Origin: Nocardiopsis alba DSM 43377
GTDB taxonomy: Bacteria > Actinomycetota > Actinomycetes > Streptosporangiales > Streptosporangiaceae
Assembly: GCF_000341225.1 (NCBI RefSeq)
Contig: NZ_ANAC01000010.1
Location: 496,001-560,000 of the forward strand
Length of the DNA stretch: 64,000 nucleotides
Direction: 5' to 3'
The notes beneath the pieces were generated by a model, which saw nothing but the letters and a program-made list of their open reading frames with translations, made no database searches and was not told the origin of the DNA. Below are positions 1 through 8,893 of the stretch, one piece after another (the stretch's first letter is position 1; each line of letters begins with the position of its first letter). Made by a program: the position numbers and the translations under genes.

Positions 1-945
1 GCCCGTGAAGAGGTTCTCCCCCTCGGCGTCGGTGACCTTGACCCAGCTGCGACCGGAGCCGTTGAGTTCGACGGTGAACTCCTCGGGTTCCTCCGCCTCC
101 TTGACGCCCTCCTCGCCCTGGGCCTTGCCCACGACGGCGCCCTCCTCGGGAAGGACCACGGAGCCGGCGGCCTCGTCGCCGTCCCGCTCCTTGTCCCGCA
201 TCGCGTCGAAGGCCGTGCGGACGGGGCCGCTCTCCTCGTCCTGCCAGGCCCGGACACCGACCACGACGGCGGCGACCAGGATGAGGCCGACCACCGCCCA
301 GGGCCAGTGACGGCGCACTCCCCCGTCGGGGCCGGCACGACCCGCGAGGGCCCCCGCCGGACGCCCGCGAGGCGGACGTCGATCGTCCCCGCGGCCCGGT
401 CCTCGACCGTCCCGCTTTCGGGCGCCCTCGCCCTCACGTGGCCCCGGGACCGCGGCCGCCGCGGCCGGCCGGCGTCTACCGGGTCGGTCCGCGGGCTCGG
501 TCCGTTTCGCCAGCCTCTTGTTGCGTTCGAAGTGGCCCCAGTTCTCGGCCCGCTGCTCGGGGTCGATGTCCTCGTCCCCGATCCGGGCCGGGATCTCGTG
601 GCCGCCCTCCTCGGAACGGCCCCGCCCTCCTCCGCCGCCCGCCGTGGCTCGGGCGGCCTTGGGCGAGGCGGCCGGGTGCCTGGGAGGCGGGACGAAGGTG
701 GGCTTCTCCTTGGAGGCGTGCTCTCGTTCGTACTCCTCCAAGAGCGGCTCGGGGTCGACACCCAGGAACTTGCAGATCCTCCGGATGTGGCCGCGTGCGT
801 AGAAGTCCCCTCCGCAAGGGACGAAGTCCTCGTTCTCTATGGCTCTGAGGACCTGCATCCGAATGCGTGTACGTGTGCTCAGGTGCTCCAAGGAGCACCC
901 CGCCGCGATCCGTGCGGCGGACAGGGTCTGGCCGATCGTCGCCAT
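1..945 (-). CDS. RodZ-like helix-turn-helix membrane protein (3' end beyond window)
   Basis: Predicted cytoplasmic DNA-binding/cytoskeletal adaptor anchored in the membrane. The ATG at 945 follows GGGGGAG at a 5-nt spacing, and 315 residues are visible before the gene leaves the window. Residues about 5-65 form an HTH_25-type domain (the stretch SLEHLSTRTRIRMQVLRAIE is typical). A proline-, glycine- and arginine-rich linker follows. A single membrane helix lies near residues 214-235 (WPWAVVGLILVAAVVVGVRA), and then the start of an extracytoplasmic DUF4115-like domain (FTVELNGSGRSWVKVTDAEG). This HTH-linker-TM-DUF4115 order is that of RodZ, and in actinobacteria such a gene commonly sits beside ftsK, as here (150 bp downstream of its stop). 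A role in cell shape or division is inferred from family and context only. Confidence 0.82.
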   Translation of the reverse strand, partial: MATIGQTLSAARIAAGCSLEHLSTRTRIRMQVLRAIENEDFVPCGGDFYARGHIRRICKFLGVDPEPLLEEYEREHASKEKPTFVPPPRHPAASPKAARATAGGGGGRGRSEEGGHEIPARIGDEDIDPEQRAENWGHFERNKRLAKRTEPADRPGRRRPAAAAAVPGPREGEGARKRDGRGPGRGDDRRPPRGRPAGALAGRAGPDGGVRRHWPWAVVGLILVAAVVVGVRAWQDEESGPVRTAFDAMRDKERDGDEAAGSVVLPEEGAVVGKAQGEEGVKEAEEPEEFTVELNGSGRSWVKVTDAEGENLFTG

Positions 946-1095
946 GCGCACTCCCCCCGCGACTTTCAGTGCCTATGCGACTCCACTCTGCTACCACTAC
1001 CCGCCCGGTGGGGCGCACCACGCCCTAAGGCACCGCCAAGATCGCACCAAATCGGGCGACACGGACGGGGCGGATCGGGCGGGCGCGCCAGAGGA

Positions 1096-3579
1096 TCAAC
1101 CCCCTCGGATGTCCGTCAGGACCGCGGCCAGATCGTCGGGCTGCACGAGGACGTCCCGCGCCTTGGAGCCCTCGCTCGGGCCGACGACGTCCCGGCTCTC
1201 CATCAGGTCCATGAGTCGACCGGCCTTGGCGAAGCCGACACGGAGCTTGCGCTGGAGCATCGACGTGGATCCGAACTGGGTGGTGACCACCAGCTCGACC
1301 GCCTGCAACAGCAGGTCCATGTCGTCGCCGATGTCCTCGTCGATCTCCTTCTTCTTCGCCCCTTCGACCGCGACGTCCTCGCGGTAGCTGGGTTCGGCCT
1401 GCTTCTTGCAGTGGTCGACGATCGCGCGGATCTCCTTCTCCCCCACCCACGCGTTCTGGAGCCGGATGGGCTTTCCGGCTCCCATGGGGAGGAAGAGGGC
1501 GTCGCCCTTGCCGACCAGTTTCTCCGCCCCGGGCTGGTCGAGGATGACCCGGCTGTCGGCGAGGCTGGAGGTGGCGAAGGCCAGGCGGGAGGGGACGTTG
1601 GCCTTGATCAGACCGGTGACCACGTCGACGCTGGGCCGCTGGGTGGCCAGGACCAGGTGGATCCCGGCGGCGCGGGCCAGCTGGGTGATGCGCACGACCG
1701 CGTCCTCCACGTCGCGCGGGGCGACCATCATCAGATCGGCGAGCTCGTCGACGATGACCAGGAGGTAGGGGTAGGGCTCGTACTCGCGTTCACTGCCGGG
1801 CGGGGCCTTCAGCTCACCGGTGCGCACGGCGGCGTTGAAGTCGTCGACGTGGCGGTACCCGGAGGCGGCCAGGTCGTCGTAACGGCGATCCATCTCCCCC
1901 ACCACCCATTGGAGGGCCTCCGCGGCCTTCTTGGGGCTGGTGATGATGGGGGTGATCAGATGAGGGATGCCCTCGTACATGGTCAGTTCGACCCGCTTGG
2001 GGTCGACCAGGATCATGCGCACCTCGTCGGGGGTGGCGCGCATCATCAGCGAGGTGATGAGCCCGTTGATGCAGGTGGACTTACCGGCGCCGGTGGCGCC
2101 CGCGACCAGCACGTGGGGCATCTTGGCCAGGTTGGCCACGACGTTGGTGCCCTCCACGTCCTTGCCCAGCCCGACCAGCATGGGATGGTCGTCGGAGGTG
2201 GCGGCCGTGGACCCGAGCACGTCTCCCAGGCTCACTATGTCCTTGTCGGTGTTGGGGATCTCCACACCGATCGCGGACTTGCCGGGGATCGGCGATTGGA
2301 TGCGCACGTCGGCGCTCTTGACGGCCAGGGAGATGTTCTTCGACAACGCCGTGACCTTCTCGACCTTCACCGCCGGGCCGAGCTCGATCTCGTAGCGGGT
2401 GACCGTCGGCCCCCGGGTGAACCCGGTGACCTCGGCGTCGATCTTGAACTGCCCCATCACCCCCGACAGCGCGGAGACGACCTCGTCATTGGCCTTGGTG
2501 CGCGGCTTGACCGGCGTGCCCGGCTTGAGCATGGTCGGAAGCGGAAGCTCGTAGTCGCCCTCGACCACCCGTGAGGGCAGGGAGAGCTGCTCGGTGGCGA
2601 CCGGCGGAGGCGTCGGATCGGGGACCGGCGCCTTGGCCTTGGACTTCTTCTTGGCGGGCTTGGCGGCCGCCTCCTCCTCGTCGGTGAGGGCGGGGGCGAT
2701 CGGCTCCGGGCCTTCGGGTGCGTCGGAGAGCACCGGGCTGTCGTAGGGGCGCTCGTGGTCGCCGGCGACCGTCTCGGTGTCCTCGGCCCGCTTCTTGGGC
2801 CTGCGCTTGCGGGTCGGCTTCTTCTCCGCGTCGGCGCCGAGGATGCCGATCCCCGCGTCCGGCCCGGGGTCGCGCTCCATCAGGGCGGTGAACAGCGTCT
2901 GGAGCCGGTCCGGGATGCGTCGGATGGGGGTCGCGGTCACCACCAGGACACCGAAGATCAGCACGAGGGCGAGCAGGAGGCCGGTGAGCCAGGGGGTGAC
3001 GATGGAGCTGAGCGGACCGGAGGCGACGAAGCCGATGAGTCCGCCCGCGTTCTGGAGCCCCTCGATCCCGTCGGCGGGCTGGGGGATGCCGTGGGCGATG
3101 TGGATCAGCCCCAGGAGGCCGAGCATGATCGCGGTGATCCCGATGAAGAGCCGCCCGGCGTCGCCCTCCTTGGCGCTGCCGGGGGTGCGCATCAGCTTCA
3201 CCGCGATGGGCAGGAACAGCAGCGGCAGGATCGGTGAGAAGGTGCCGAAACCACCGACGACCACCATGCGGGTGGCCTCCAGCAACGGTCCCTCGCTCTG
3301 CCACCACACGGCGGCCGCCACGAGGATGCCCAGGGCCAGCAGCACCAGCCCGATCCCGTCGCGCCGCAGGTCGGGGTCGAGGTCGCGGGCGCTGCGCCCG
3401 ACCGCTCGAGCGGCCCCTCCCACCGTATGGGCGATGAGCTTCCACAGGACCAGCAGGAACTGCCCGAAGAGCGTGACCACGTAGGCGATGGGGCCGTCCG
3501 GCATGCGCTTGGCGGCCGCGGGTCTGCGCGCGGTGGTCTTCTTGCGCTTGGAGCCGCCAGAGGAGGCGCGCGTGGCCAT
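1096..3579 (-). CDS. ftsK: DNA translocase FtsK/SpoIIIE
   Basis: Membrane-anchored, ATP-driven double-strand DNA pump that clears chromosomes from the septum; 827 aa. The N-terminus is basic and followed by about four to five membrane helices (residues about 25-215). An acidic/basic linker follows, then the RecA-like motor with Walker A GATGAGKST near residue 494 and Walker B LLVIVDELADLMM. The C-terminal winged-helix gamma domain that reads KOPS/FRS sequences is intact (about 760-825; TTQFGSTSMLQRKLRVGFAK). I place the start at the ATG at 3579, because AGGTGA sits 8 nt upstream of it. The in-frame GTG at 3597 would put that ribosome-binding site inside the gene. The gene stands alone between a RodZ-like gene and rnj. 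Confidence 0.96.
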   Translation of the reverse strand: MATRASSGGSKRKKTTARRPAAAKRMPDGPIAYVVTLFGQFLLVLWKLIAHTVGGAARAVGRSARDLDPDLRRDGIGLVLLALGILVAAAVWWQSEGPLLEATRMVVVGGFGTFSPILPLLFLPIAVKLMRTPGSAKEGDAGRLFIGITAIMLGLLGLIHIAHGIPQPADGIEGLQNAGGLIGFVASGPLSSIVTPWLTGLLLALVLIFGVLVVTATPIRRIPDRLQTLFTALMERDPGPDAGIGILGADAEKKPTRKRRPKKRAEDTETVAGDHERPYDSPVLSDAPEGPEPIAPALTDEEEAAAKPAKKKSKAKAPVPDPTPPPVATEQLSLPSRVVEGDYELPLPTMLKPGTPVKPRTKANDEVVSALSGVMGQFKIDAEVTGFTRGPTVTRYEIELGPAVKVEKVTALSKNISLAVKSADVRIQSPIPGKSAIGVEIPNTDKDIVSLGDVLGSTAATSDDHPMLVGLGKDVEGTNVVANLAKMPHVLVAGATGAGKSTCINGLITSLMMRATPDEVRMILVDPKRVELTMYEGIPHLITPIITSPKKAAEALQWVVGEMDRRYDDLAASGYRHVDDFNAAVRTGELKAPPGSEREYEPYPYLLVIVDELADLMMVAPRDVEDAVVRITQLARAAGIHLVLATQRPSVDVVTGLIKANVPSRLAFATSSLADSRVILDQPGAEKLVGKGDALFLPMGAGKPIRLQNAWVGEKEIRAIVDHCKKQAEPSYREDVAVEGAKKKEIDEDIGDDMDLLLQAVELVVTTQFGSTSMLQRKLRVGFAKAGRLMDLMESRDVVGPSEGSKARDVLVQPDDLAAVLTDIRGG

Positions 3580-3735
3580 TGAGGGGGTCACCTCCACGGG
3601 GACCGGGTCGTTCTCGAAGCCCGGACACAGCGTCCCGGCACGGCGGGAAGCCTACTAAGGCGTCCACCCCGAGGCACGAAGGGGGGACCGGCGTGTCGTG
3701 CGCGGCCACCGGGCACGACGTCGAAGGGGGTCGGA

Positions 3736-3785
3736 CACGTCGAACGGCCCGGGAGCGCCAGGGGCGTTCCGGGCCGTTCGACGTG
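3736..3785 (-). terminator. Stem-loop terminator after rnj
   Basis: Near-perfect inverted repeat of about 23 bp (arms about 3736-3758 and 3763-3785; outer stem cacgtcgaacggcccgg paired with ccgggccgttcgacgtg). It begins 16 nt past the rnj stop. There is no T-run after it, as is usual in high-G+C actinomycetes. It separates rnj from the ftsK leader. Confidence 0.7.
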
Positions 3786-3800
3786 ACGTGTCCCGTCGGG

Positions 3801-5486
3801 TCAGACCTCGACGAGGACGGGGATGATCATCGGGCGACGACGGTACGTCTCGTTCACCCAACGCCCCGTGCTGCGACGGATCAGCTGCCGGAGCTGGTGC
3901 GGGTCGTTGACCCCGTCGGCGGCGGCCCGGTCCAGGGCGTCCTGGAGCTTGTCGATGACGTCGTCGTAGGCGTCGGCGCCGATGCCCGCGCCCCGCGTGT
4001 GGATCTCGGGCTCGCCCAGGATCTTGCCGCTGTTGGAGTCCACGGCCACGACCACGGAGATGAAGCCCTCGTCACCGAGGATGCGACGGTCCTTGAGCGC
4101 GGCCTCGGTGACGTCGCCGACCGAGGAGCCGTCGACGTACACGTAACCGGCCTGGACCGCGCCGACGATCCTGGCCCGGTTCTTGTACAGGTCGACGACC
4201 ACGCCGTCCTCGGCGATGACGACCCTGTCGGCCGGGACACCGGTGAGCTTGGCCAGGTCGGCGTGGGCCCGCATGTGGCGCCACTCGCCGTGCACCGGCA
4301 TGAAGTTGCGCGGACGCACCATGTTGAGCACGTACAGCAGCTCGCCGGCGGAGGCGTGTCCGGACACGTGCACCAGGGCGTTGCCCTTGTGCACGACCTT
4401 GGCGCCCCAGCGGGTCAGACCGTTGATCACCCGGTTGACCGAGTTCTCGTTGCCGGGGATGAGCGAGGAGGCCAGCAGGATGGTGTCCCCCTCCTCGATC
4501 CGGATCTGGTGGTCTCGGTTGGCCATCCGGCTGAGGGCGGCCATGGGCTCGCCCTGCGAACCGGTGCAGACCAGGACGACCTCGTCGCCGGGCATCTTGT
4601 CGAGCTGCTTGACGTCGACGATCGTGTCGCCCGGAATGCTGAGGTAGCCCAGGTCGCGCGCGATGTTCATGTTGCGGACCATGGAGCGGCCCACGAAGGC
4701 GATCTTGCGCCCGTGCGCGGTGGCCGCGTCGATGACCTGCTGGACACGGTGCACGTGCGAGGCGAAACAGGCCACGACGATGCGCTTCTCGGCCTGACGG
4801 AACACCTTGTCGATGGCCTCGTTCAGGTTCCGCTCGCCGACGACGAAACCGGGCTGCTCGGCGTTGGTGGAGTCCGACAGCAGCAGGTCGACGCCCTCGT
4901 CGCCGAACCGGGCGAAGCCGGCCAGGTCGGTGAGGCGGCCGTCCAGCGGAAGCTGGTCCATCTTGAAGTCGCCGGTGTGCAGCACCGTACCGCCGGGGGT
5001 GCGGATACCGACCGCCAGCGCGTCCGGGATGGAGTGGTTGACCGCGAAGAACTCCAGGCCGAAGGGGCCGAAGTCCTGCTTCTCCCCCTCCTCGACCTGG
5101 ACGGTCACCGGCTTGATGCGGTGCTCGCCCAGCTTGGCGCTGATCAGCGCCAGGGTGAGCTTGGAACCGACGATCGGGATGTCGGCGCGCTCACGCAGCA
5201 GGAACGGCACACCGCCGATGTGGTCCTCGTGCCCGTGGGTGAGCACGATCGCCTCGACGTCGTCCAGGCGGTCCCGGATGTAGTCGAAGTCCGGCAGGAT
5301 CAGGTCGACGCCGGGCTGCTCCTCCTCGGGGAAGAGCACGCCGCAGTCGACGATGAGCAGCTTGCCGGCGTACTCGAAGACCGTCATGTTCCGGCCGATC
5401 TCACCGAGACCGCCCAGCGGGACGACCCTCAGGACGCCCTCGCCCTGGGGCGGGGGCGGGCCGAGCTCGGGGTGCGGGTGACTCAT
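3801..5486 (-). CDS. rnj: Ribonuclease J
   Basis: Metallo-beta-lactamase/beta-CASP nuclease combining endonuclease and 5'-3' exonuclease activity in mRNA decay and rRNA maturation; 561 aa, the usual length. The zinc site HxHxDH is present as THGHEDHIGG near residue 80, followed by the second ligand region (HTGDFKMD), the beta-CASP signature region (SDSTNAEQPG) and the C-terminal HASGHAS and PVHGEWRH motifs. Its ATG overlaps the dapA stop by 4 nt, so dapA and rnj are co-transcribed. This dapA-rnj pairing is common in actinobacteria. Confidence 0.97.
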   Translation of the reverse strand: MSHPHPELGPPPPQGEGVLRVVPLGGLGEIGRNMTVFEYAGKLLIVDCGVLFPEEEQPGVDLILPDFDYIRDRLDDVEAIVLTHGHEDHIGGVPFLLRERADIPIVGSKLTLALISAKLGEHRIKPVTVQVEEGEKQDFGPFGLEFFAVNHSIPDALAVGIRTPGGTVLHTGDFKMDQLPLDGRLTDLAGFARFGDEGVDLLLSDSTNAEQPGFVVGERNLNEAIDKVFRQAEKRIVVACFASHVHRVQQVIDAATAHGRKIAFVGRSMVRNMNIARDLGYLSIPGDTIVDVKQLDKMPGDEVVLVCTGSQGEPMAALSRMANRDHQIRIEEGDTILLASSLIPGNENSVNRVINGLTRWGAKVVHKGNALVHVSGHASAGELLYVLNMVRPRNFMPVHGEWRHMRAHADLAKLTGVPADRVVIAEDGVVVDLYKNRARIVGAVQAGYVYVDGSSVGDVTEAALKDRRILGDEGFISVVVAVDSNSGKILGEPEIHTRGAGIGADAYDDVIDKLQDALDRAAADGVNDPHQLRQLIRRSTGRWVNETYRRRPMIIPVLVEV

Positions 5487-6454
5487 ACGGAACCCTCCGT
5501 GAGGCGCTCGACGCGGACGGCGCTGGCCGGAACCGCCTGGTGCGGGGCGAGCCCGATCGGGCCCTTGACCCCCGCGGCGGCCAGGTCCTCGCGCAGCAGG
5601 GCCTGGAGCTCGGAGGAGGCGTCGGCGAGCGGGGTCCGGACGGGGCCGGAGGGCAGGCCGAAGAGGTTCAGGATCGCCTTGGTGGTGATGACGCCCTGGG
5701 TGCGGAACATACCGGTGTAGACCGGGGTGAGGCGGCGGTGGATGGCCAGGGCCTGGCCGACCTCGCCCGCCTCGAACGCGTCGATCATGTCCTTGAGGTC
5801 GCTGCCCACGATGTGGCCGACGACGCTGACGAAACCGGCGGCGCCCACCGACAGCAGCGGCAGGTTCAGGATGTCGGTCCCGCAGTAGTAGGCCAGGTCG
5901 GTGCGCTCCATCACCCAGGAACTGGCGCCGACGTTGTCCTTCGCGTCCTTGTTGGCGACGATCCGCGGGTGCTCGGCCAGCCGGACCAGCGTCTCGGAGG
6001 CGATCGGGGTGCCCGTGCGGTGCGGGATGTCGTAGAGCATCACCGGCAGTTCGGTGGTGTCGGCGATCTCCGTGAAGTGCCTGATCAGGCCTTCCTGGGG
6101 AGGCTTGTTGTAGTAGGGCGTGACCGCCAGGAGGCCGTGCGCGCCGGCCTTCTCCGCGGCCTTGGCCAGCTTGACGCTGTGGCGGGTGTCGTTGGTGCCC
6201 ACGCCCGCGACGATCTGGGCTCGGTCGCCGACGGCCTCGACGACCGTGCGGAGCAGGCGATCCTTCTCCTCGTCGCTGGTCGTGGGCGACTCACCGGTGG
6301 TGCCGCTGATGACGAGGCCGTCATTGTGCTGCTCGTCCACCAGGTAGGTGGCGAGTCTGGCGGCGCCTTCGTAGTCGAGTTCGCCGTCCTCGAGCATCGG
6401 GGTGACCATCGCGGTCAGCATCTTGCCGAACGGGCGGTTCTTGGTGTCAACCAT
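5483..6454 (-). CDS. dapA: 4-hydroxy-tetrahydrodipicolinate synthase
   Basis: Condenses pyruvate with aspartate semialdehyde in the first committed step of diaminopimelate/lysine synthesis, supplying peptidoglycan cross-links; about 323 aa. Class I aldolase barrel with the GTTGESPT phosphate/carboxylate loop (near residue 55), the proton-relay tyrosine in TPYYNKPPQEG (near 115) and the Schiff-base lysine in IVANKDAKDN (near 165). A GTG at 6457 directly precedes the chosen ATG at 6454, and the ribosome-binding site does not decide between them. First gene of a dapA-rnj unit. The partner gene dapB lies 3.8 kb away on the same strand, separated by unrelated genes. Confidence 0.95.
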   Translation of the reverse strand: MVDTKNRPFGKMLTAMVTPMLEDGELDYEGAARLATYLVDEQHNDGLVISGTTGESPTTSDEEKDRLLRTVVEAVGDRAQIVAGVGTNDTRHSVKLAKAAEKAGAHGLLAVTPYYNKPPQEGLIRHFTEIADTTELPVMLYDIPHRTGTPIASETLVRLAEHPRIVANKDAKDNVGASSWVMERTDLAYYCGTDILNLPLLSVGAAGFVSVVGHIVGSDLKDMIDAFEAGEVGQALAIHRRLTPVYTGMFRTQGVITTKAILNLFGLPSGPVRTPLADASSELQALLREDLAAAGVKGPIGLAPHQAVPASAVRVERLTEGSV

Positions 6455-6457
6455 CAC

Positions 6458-6819
6458 GTGTGAAAGGCTCTCGGGCCCGATACCGCGAGGCGCGGGCCCT
6501 CGTATGCCCCTCCTCCTCTCCGTGTCCTATCGGAAACAGTCGTTACATGTCCCGTGGCGGGTGCTTTCTCCGTACACGGGTGGGGCGGCGTTGTACGTCC
6601 GCCACCGCGATCGGCCCTGTGGGCCGGACGCGGGAAAGTCTGTGTCGCTCCGCTCCTACGAGTGTCGGAGGCGGCGTCCGGTTCGTTCCCCGTCCTCGTC
6701 GGTCGAGGTGGGAGAGCGTCACCGGGAGTGTGAACCTACCCGCCCCGGGCCCTCGCCACTCGGACGGGACCCGGGGTCACCACGTTCGGAAGGGGTGGTG
6801 TTCGGGGTTGTCGACAGGG
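6458..6819. other. Intergenic region upstream of dapA
   Basis: This gap of about 360 bp holds the leader and presumably the promoter of dapA on the minus strand and the 3' end of the upstream holin-like gene. I found no convincing coding frame. A short GC hairpin (ggccc-tgt-gggcc) lies near 6611-6623 and could end the upstream transcript. No clear -10/-35 pair can be assigned by eye. Confidence 0.4.
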
Positions 6820-7200
6820 TCAGTCGTCCTTCTGGTCCGGCAGGAACATGCTCAGCAGCCAGCTCACGACGGCGACGACGATGGCCCCCCAGAAGGCGGG
6901 CCAGAAGCCGTCGATGTGGAAGGGGAGGTCGAACAGCCCGGCGATCCACTCCGTGAGCAGGAACAGCAACGCGTTCACGACCAGGCCGATCAGGCCCAGG
7001 GTCAGAGCGTAGAACAGGCAGCCGACCGTTTTGACGATCGGTTTGATGATCGCGTTGACCACACCGAAGATCGCACCGACGACGAGGAAGACGACGATCT
7101 GTCCGACGGTGTCGTCGGTCCCGACATCGATGCCGTCGATCAGAAAGACAGCCGCCCAAAGGGCGAGTGCGTTCACGATAACTCTGATAATGAGGCTCAC
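6820..7200 (-). CDS. Phage-holin-4/YvlD-type small membrane protein
   Basis: A 126-aa integral membrane protein with four hydrophobic segments (IIRVIVNALALWAAVFLIDG; VVFLVVGAIFGVVNAII; ALTLGLIGLVVNALLFLL; GAIVVAVVSWLLSMFL) and a short charged tail DQKDD. The motif VGAIFGVVNAIIKPIVK is characteristic of the Phage_holin_4/YvlD family, a chromosomal family of unknown role despite its name. An upstream TTG at 7227 gives a longer frame, but I prefer the GTG at 7200, which gives the family-like start MSLIIRVIVNALALW. It lies divergent to the GNAT gene and has no phage neighbours. Confidence 0.8.
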   Translation of the reverse strand: MSLIIRVIVNALALWAAVFLIDGIDVGTDDTVGQIVVFLVVGAIFGVVNAIIKPIVKTVGCLFYALTLGLIGLVVNALLFLLTEWIAGLFDLPFHIDGFWPAFWGAIVVAVVSWLLSMFLPDQKDD

Positions 7201-7284
7201 ACCGTAGATGTTCCCATGCCGTGGCAAGCTCCGGAAACTCCGGCACCGCCCCGCCCGGACGGGAACCTTCAGAGGAGGCCCTCA

Positions 7285-7839
7285 GTGTCCAGTGCCCAGT
7301 TCGTCCGCCCCGCCCGTGTCGCCGACGTGGACCGGGTGGTGGAGCTCCAGGTGGCGTCGTGGCGGGCGGTGTACTCGGGTCTGTTGCCCGACGAGGTGGC
7401 CGAGGAGATGTCCGGCCCCCAGGCCGCGCGGAGTTTCCGTGAGCAGTGGACGGAGGCCCTGGAGTCCCCGCCCACCTCCAGGCATCGACTGGTGGTGGCC
7501 ACCGACGAGGTGGGCGGCGAGCGGCACGTCGTGGGGTTCGCGGCCTTCGGGCCGGCGGGCGACCCCGACCTGTGGCCGGCCAAGGACGCCGAACTGTTCG
7601 CGTTGCACGTGGACCCCGAGCGGGCGCGTGAGGGACACGGTAGCCGGCTGGTGAACGCCTGCGTGGATCACCTGGTGGAGGGCGGTTTCGGCACGGTGCA
7701 CGTGTGGGTCCCCGAGGAGGAGAACGCCCTGCGGGGGTTCCTGGAGGCGGCGGGCTGGCGGGCGGACGGCGCCCGACGGGAGATCGACATGGGCCGGACC
7801 CTGCCCATGGCGCGACTGCACGCGGCGATCTCGGAGTAG
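7285..7839 (+). CDS. GNAT-family N-acetyltransferase
   Basis: A 184-aa single-domain acetyltransferase that should transfer an acetyl group from acetyl-CoA to an amine; the substrate is not predictable. The GTG at 7285 follows GAGGAGG at a 6-nt spacing. The fold markers are visible: N-terminal VRPARVADVDRVVELQ, the central strand ELFALHVDP, the acetyl-CoA pyrophosphate loop ERAREGHGSRLVNAC (R/QxxGxG/A type) and the terminal NALRGFLEAAGW motif. First of a co-directional group with menA, a NUDIX gene and a methyltransferase (gaps of 91, 90 and 42 bp). Confidence 0.88.
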   Translation: MSSAQFVRPARVADVDRVVELQVASWRAVYSGLLPDEVAEEMSGPQAARSFREQWTEALESPPTSRHRLVVATDEVGGERHVVGFAAFGPAGDPDLWPAKDAELFALHVDPERAREGHGSRLVNACVDHLVEGGFGTVHVWVPEEENALRGFLEAAGWRADGARREIDMGRTLPMARLHAAISE

Positions 7840-7930
7840 CCGGTCTCGGGCGAGGGCGGTCAGGCACTACCGTGGGGTGGTTGTTGTGGCGCGCCCTCGC
7901 GCGCCCCGTATCGAACTGGAGGACCGGCGC

Positions 7931-8803
7931 GTGGCCACGGTCAGTGAATGGGTCTCGGGGTTGCGCCCCCGTACGCTTCCGAACTCGATCGTCCCGGTGG
8001 CGGTGGGAACCGCCCTGGCCTTCGCGCTGGACGGGTTCGTGTGGTGGAAGGCCCTGCTCGCGCTCGTGGTGTCGATGGCCCTCCAGGTGGGGGTCAACTT
8101 CGCCAACGACTACAGCGACGGCGTCAAGGGCACCGACACCGAGGAGCGGACCGGCCCGACCCGGTTGACCGCCTCCGGCGCGGCGCGGCCCGGCCAGGTG
8201 TTGGGCGCGGCGCTGGGGAGTTTCGCCTTCGCCGGTGTCGTGGGGCTGGTCCTGGTGGCGACCACCTCATGGTGGCTGCTCCTGGTGGGCGTGGCGGCGA
8301 TCGCGGCCGGGTGGTACTACACCGGCGGTCGTACCCCCTACGGCTACCGCGGTCTGGGCGAGATCTCGGTCTTCGTGTTCTTCGGTGTCGTGGCCGTGGT
8401 GGGCACCGTGTTCGTCCAGTTGGAGTCGGCGCCGTGGCAGGCCTGGGTGGCCTCGGTCCCGGTCGGGCTGCTCTCCTGCTCGGTGCTGGTCATCAACAAC
8501 CTGCGCGACATCCCCACCGACCGGGAGACCGGGAAGATCACCCTGGCCGTGCGGTTGGGCGAGACGGGGACCCGCCGTATGTTCGCGACGATGATCGTCG
8601 CCTCGTACGTGTTCGCGCTCGCGCTGCTCCCCGTCTCCTGGTGGGTGCCCGCGGTCCTGCTGTCGGCGCCCCTGGCCGTACCGCCGCTGCGCCGTGTCCT
8701 CGGTGGTCAGGTGGGGCGCGACCTGGTGCTGGGGTTGGGCGAGACGGGCCGGCTCCAGATGGCGTTCGGGCTCCTGTTCTCCATCGCCCTGGCCCTGGGC
8801 TGA
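7931..8803 (+). CDS. menA: 1,4-dihydroxy-2-naphthoate polyprenyltransferase
   Basis: UbiA-family integral membrane prenyltransferase that attaches the polyprenyl chain in menaquinone synthesis; 290 aa with about eight to nine hydrophobic segments. The first Asp-rich motif is NFANDYSDGVKGTD (near residues 56-69) and the second is NNLRDIPTDRETGK. Both coordinate Mg-diphosphate. The MenA-type opening SGLRPRTLPNSIVPVAVGTA is diagnostic against other UbiA enzymes. The start is the GTG at 7931, 8 nt after GGAGG. A GTG at 7877 is in frame but adds a non-conserved extension without a ribosome-binding site. No other men genes are recognisable nearby apart from a degenerate OSBS-like gene at 35 kb. Confidence 0.94.
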   Translation: MATVSEWVSGLRPRTLPNSIVPVAVGTALAFALDGFVWWKALLALVVSMALQVGVNFANDYSDGVKGTDTEERTGPTRLTASGAARPGQVLGAALGSFAFAGVVGLVLVATTSWWLLLVGVAAIAAGWYYTGGRTPYGYRGLGEISVFVFFGVVAVVGTVFVQLESAPWQAWVASVPVGLLSCSVLVINNLRDIPTDRETGKITLAVRLGETGTRRMFATMIVASYVFALALLPVSWWVPAVLLSAPLAVPPLRRVLGGQVGRDLVLGLGETGRLQMAFGLLFSIALALG

Positions 8804-8893
8804 CGAAGGGCACGTCGCGGCGGGGCCGGAGGTACGTCCATGACACCCTGGCCCCGTTCGCCACGTTCGCCGACCTTCGAAGGAGCGATGGCC

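Noticed and set aside
307..2574. 755-codon open frame on the plus strand
   Set aside because: It lies antisense to the rodZ-like and ftsK genes, its protein is low-complexity (Gly/Asp/His/Val-rich) with no domain, and such mirror frames are expected from GC3 bias.
3579..5720. 713-codon plus-strand frame over rnj
   Set aside because: Antisense shadow of ribonuclease J with Val/Asp/Gly-rich nonsense translation.
6820..7200. Prophage remnant suggested by the holin-like gene
   Set aside because: The Phage_holin_4 family is common on chromosomes, and no integrase, lysin, tail or attachment sites are nearby.
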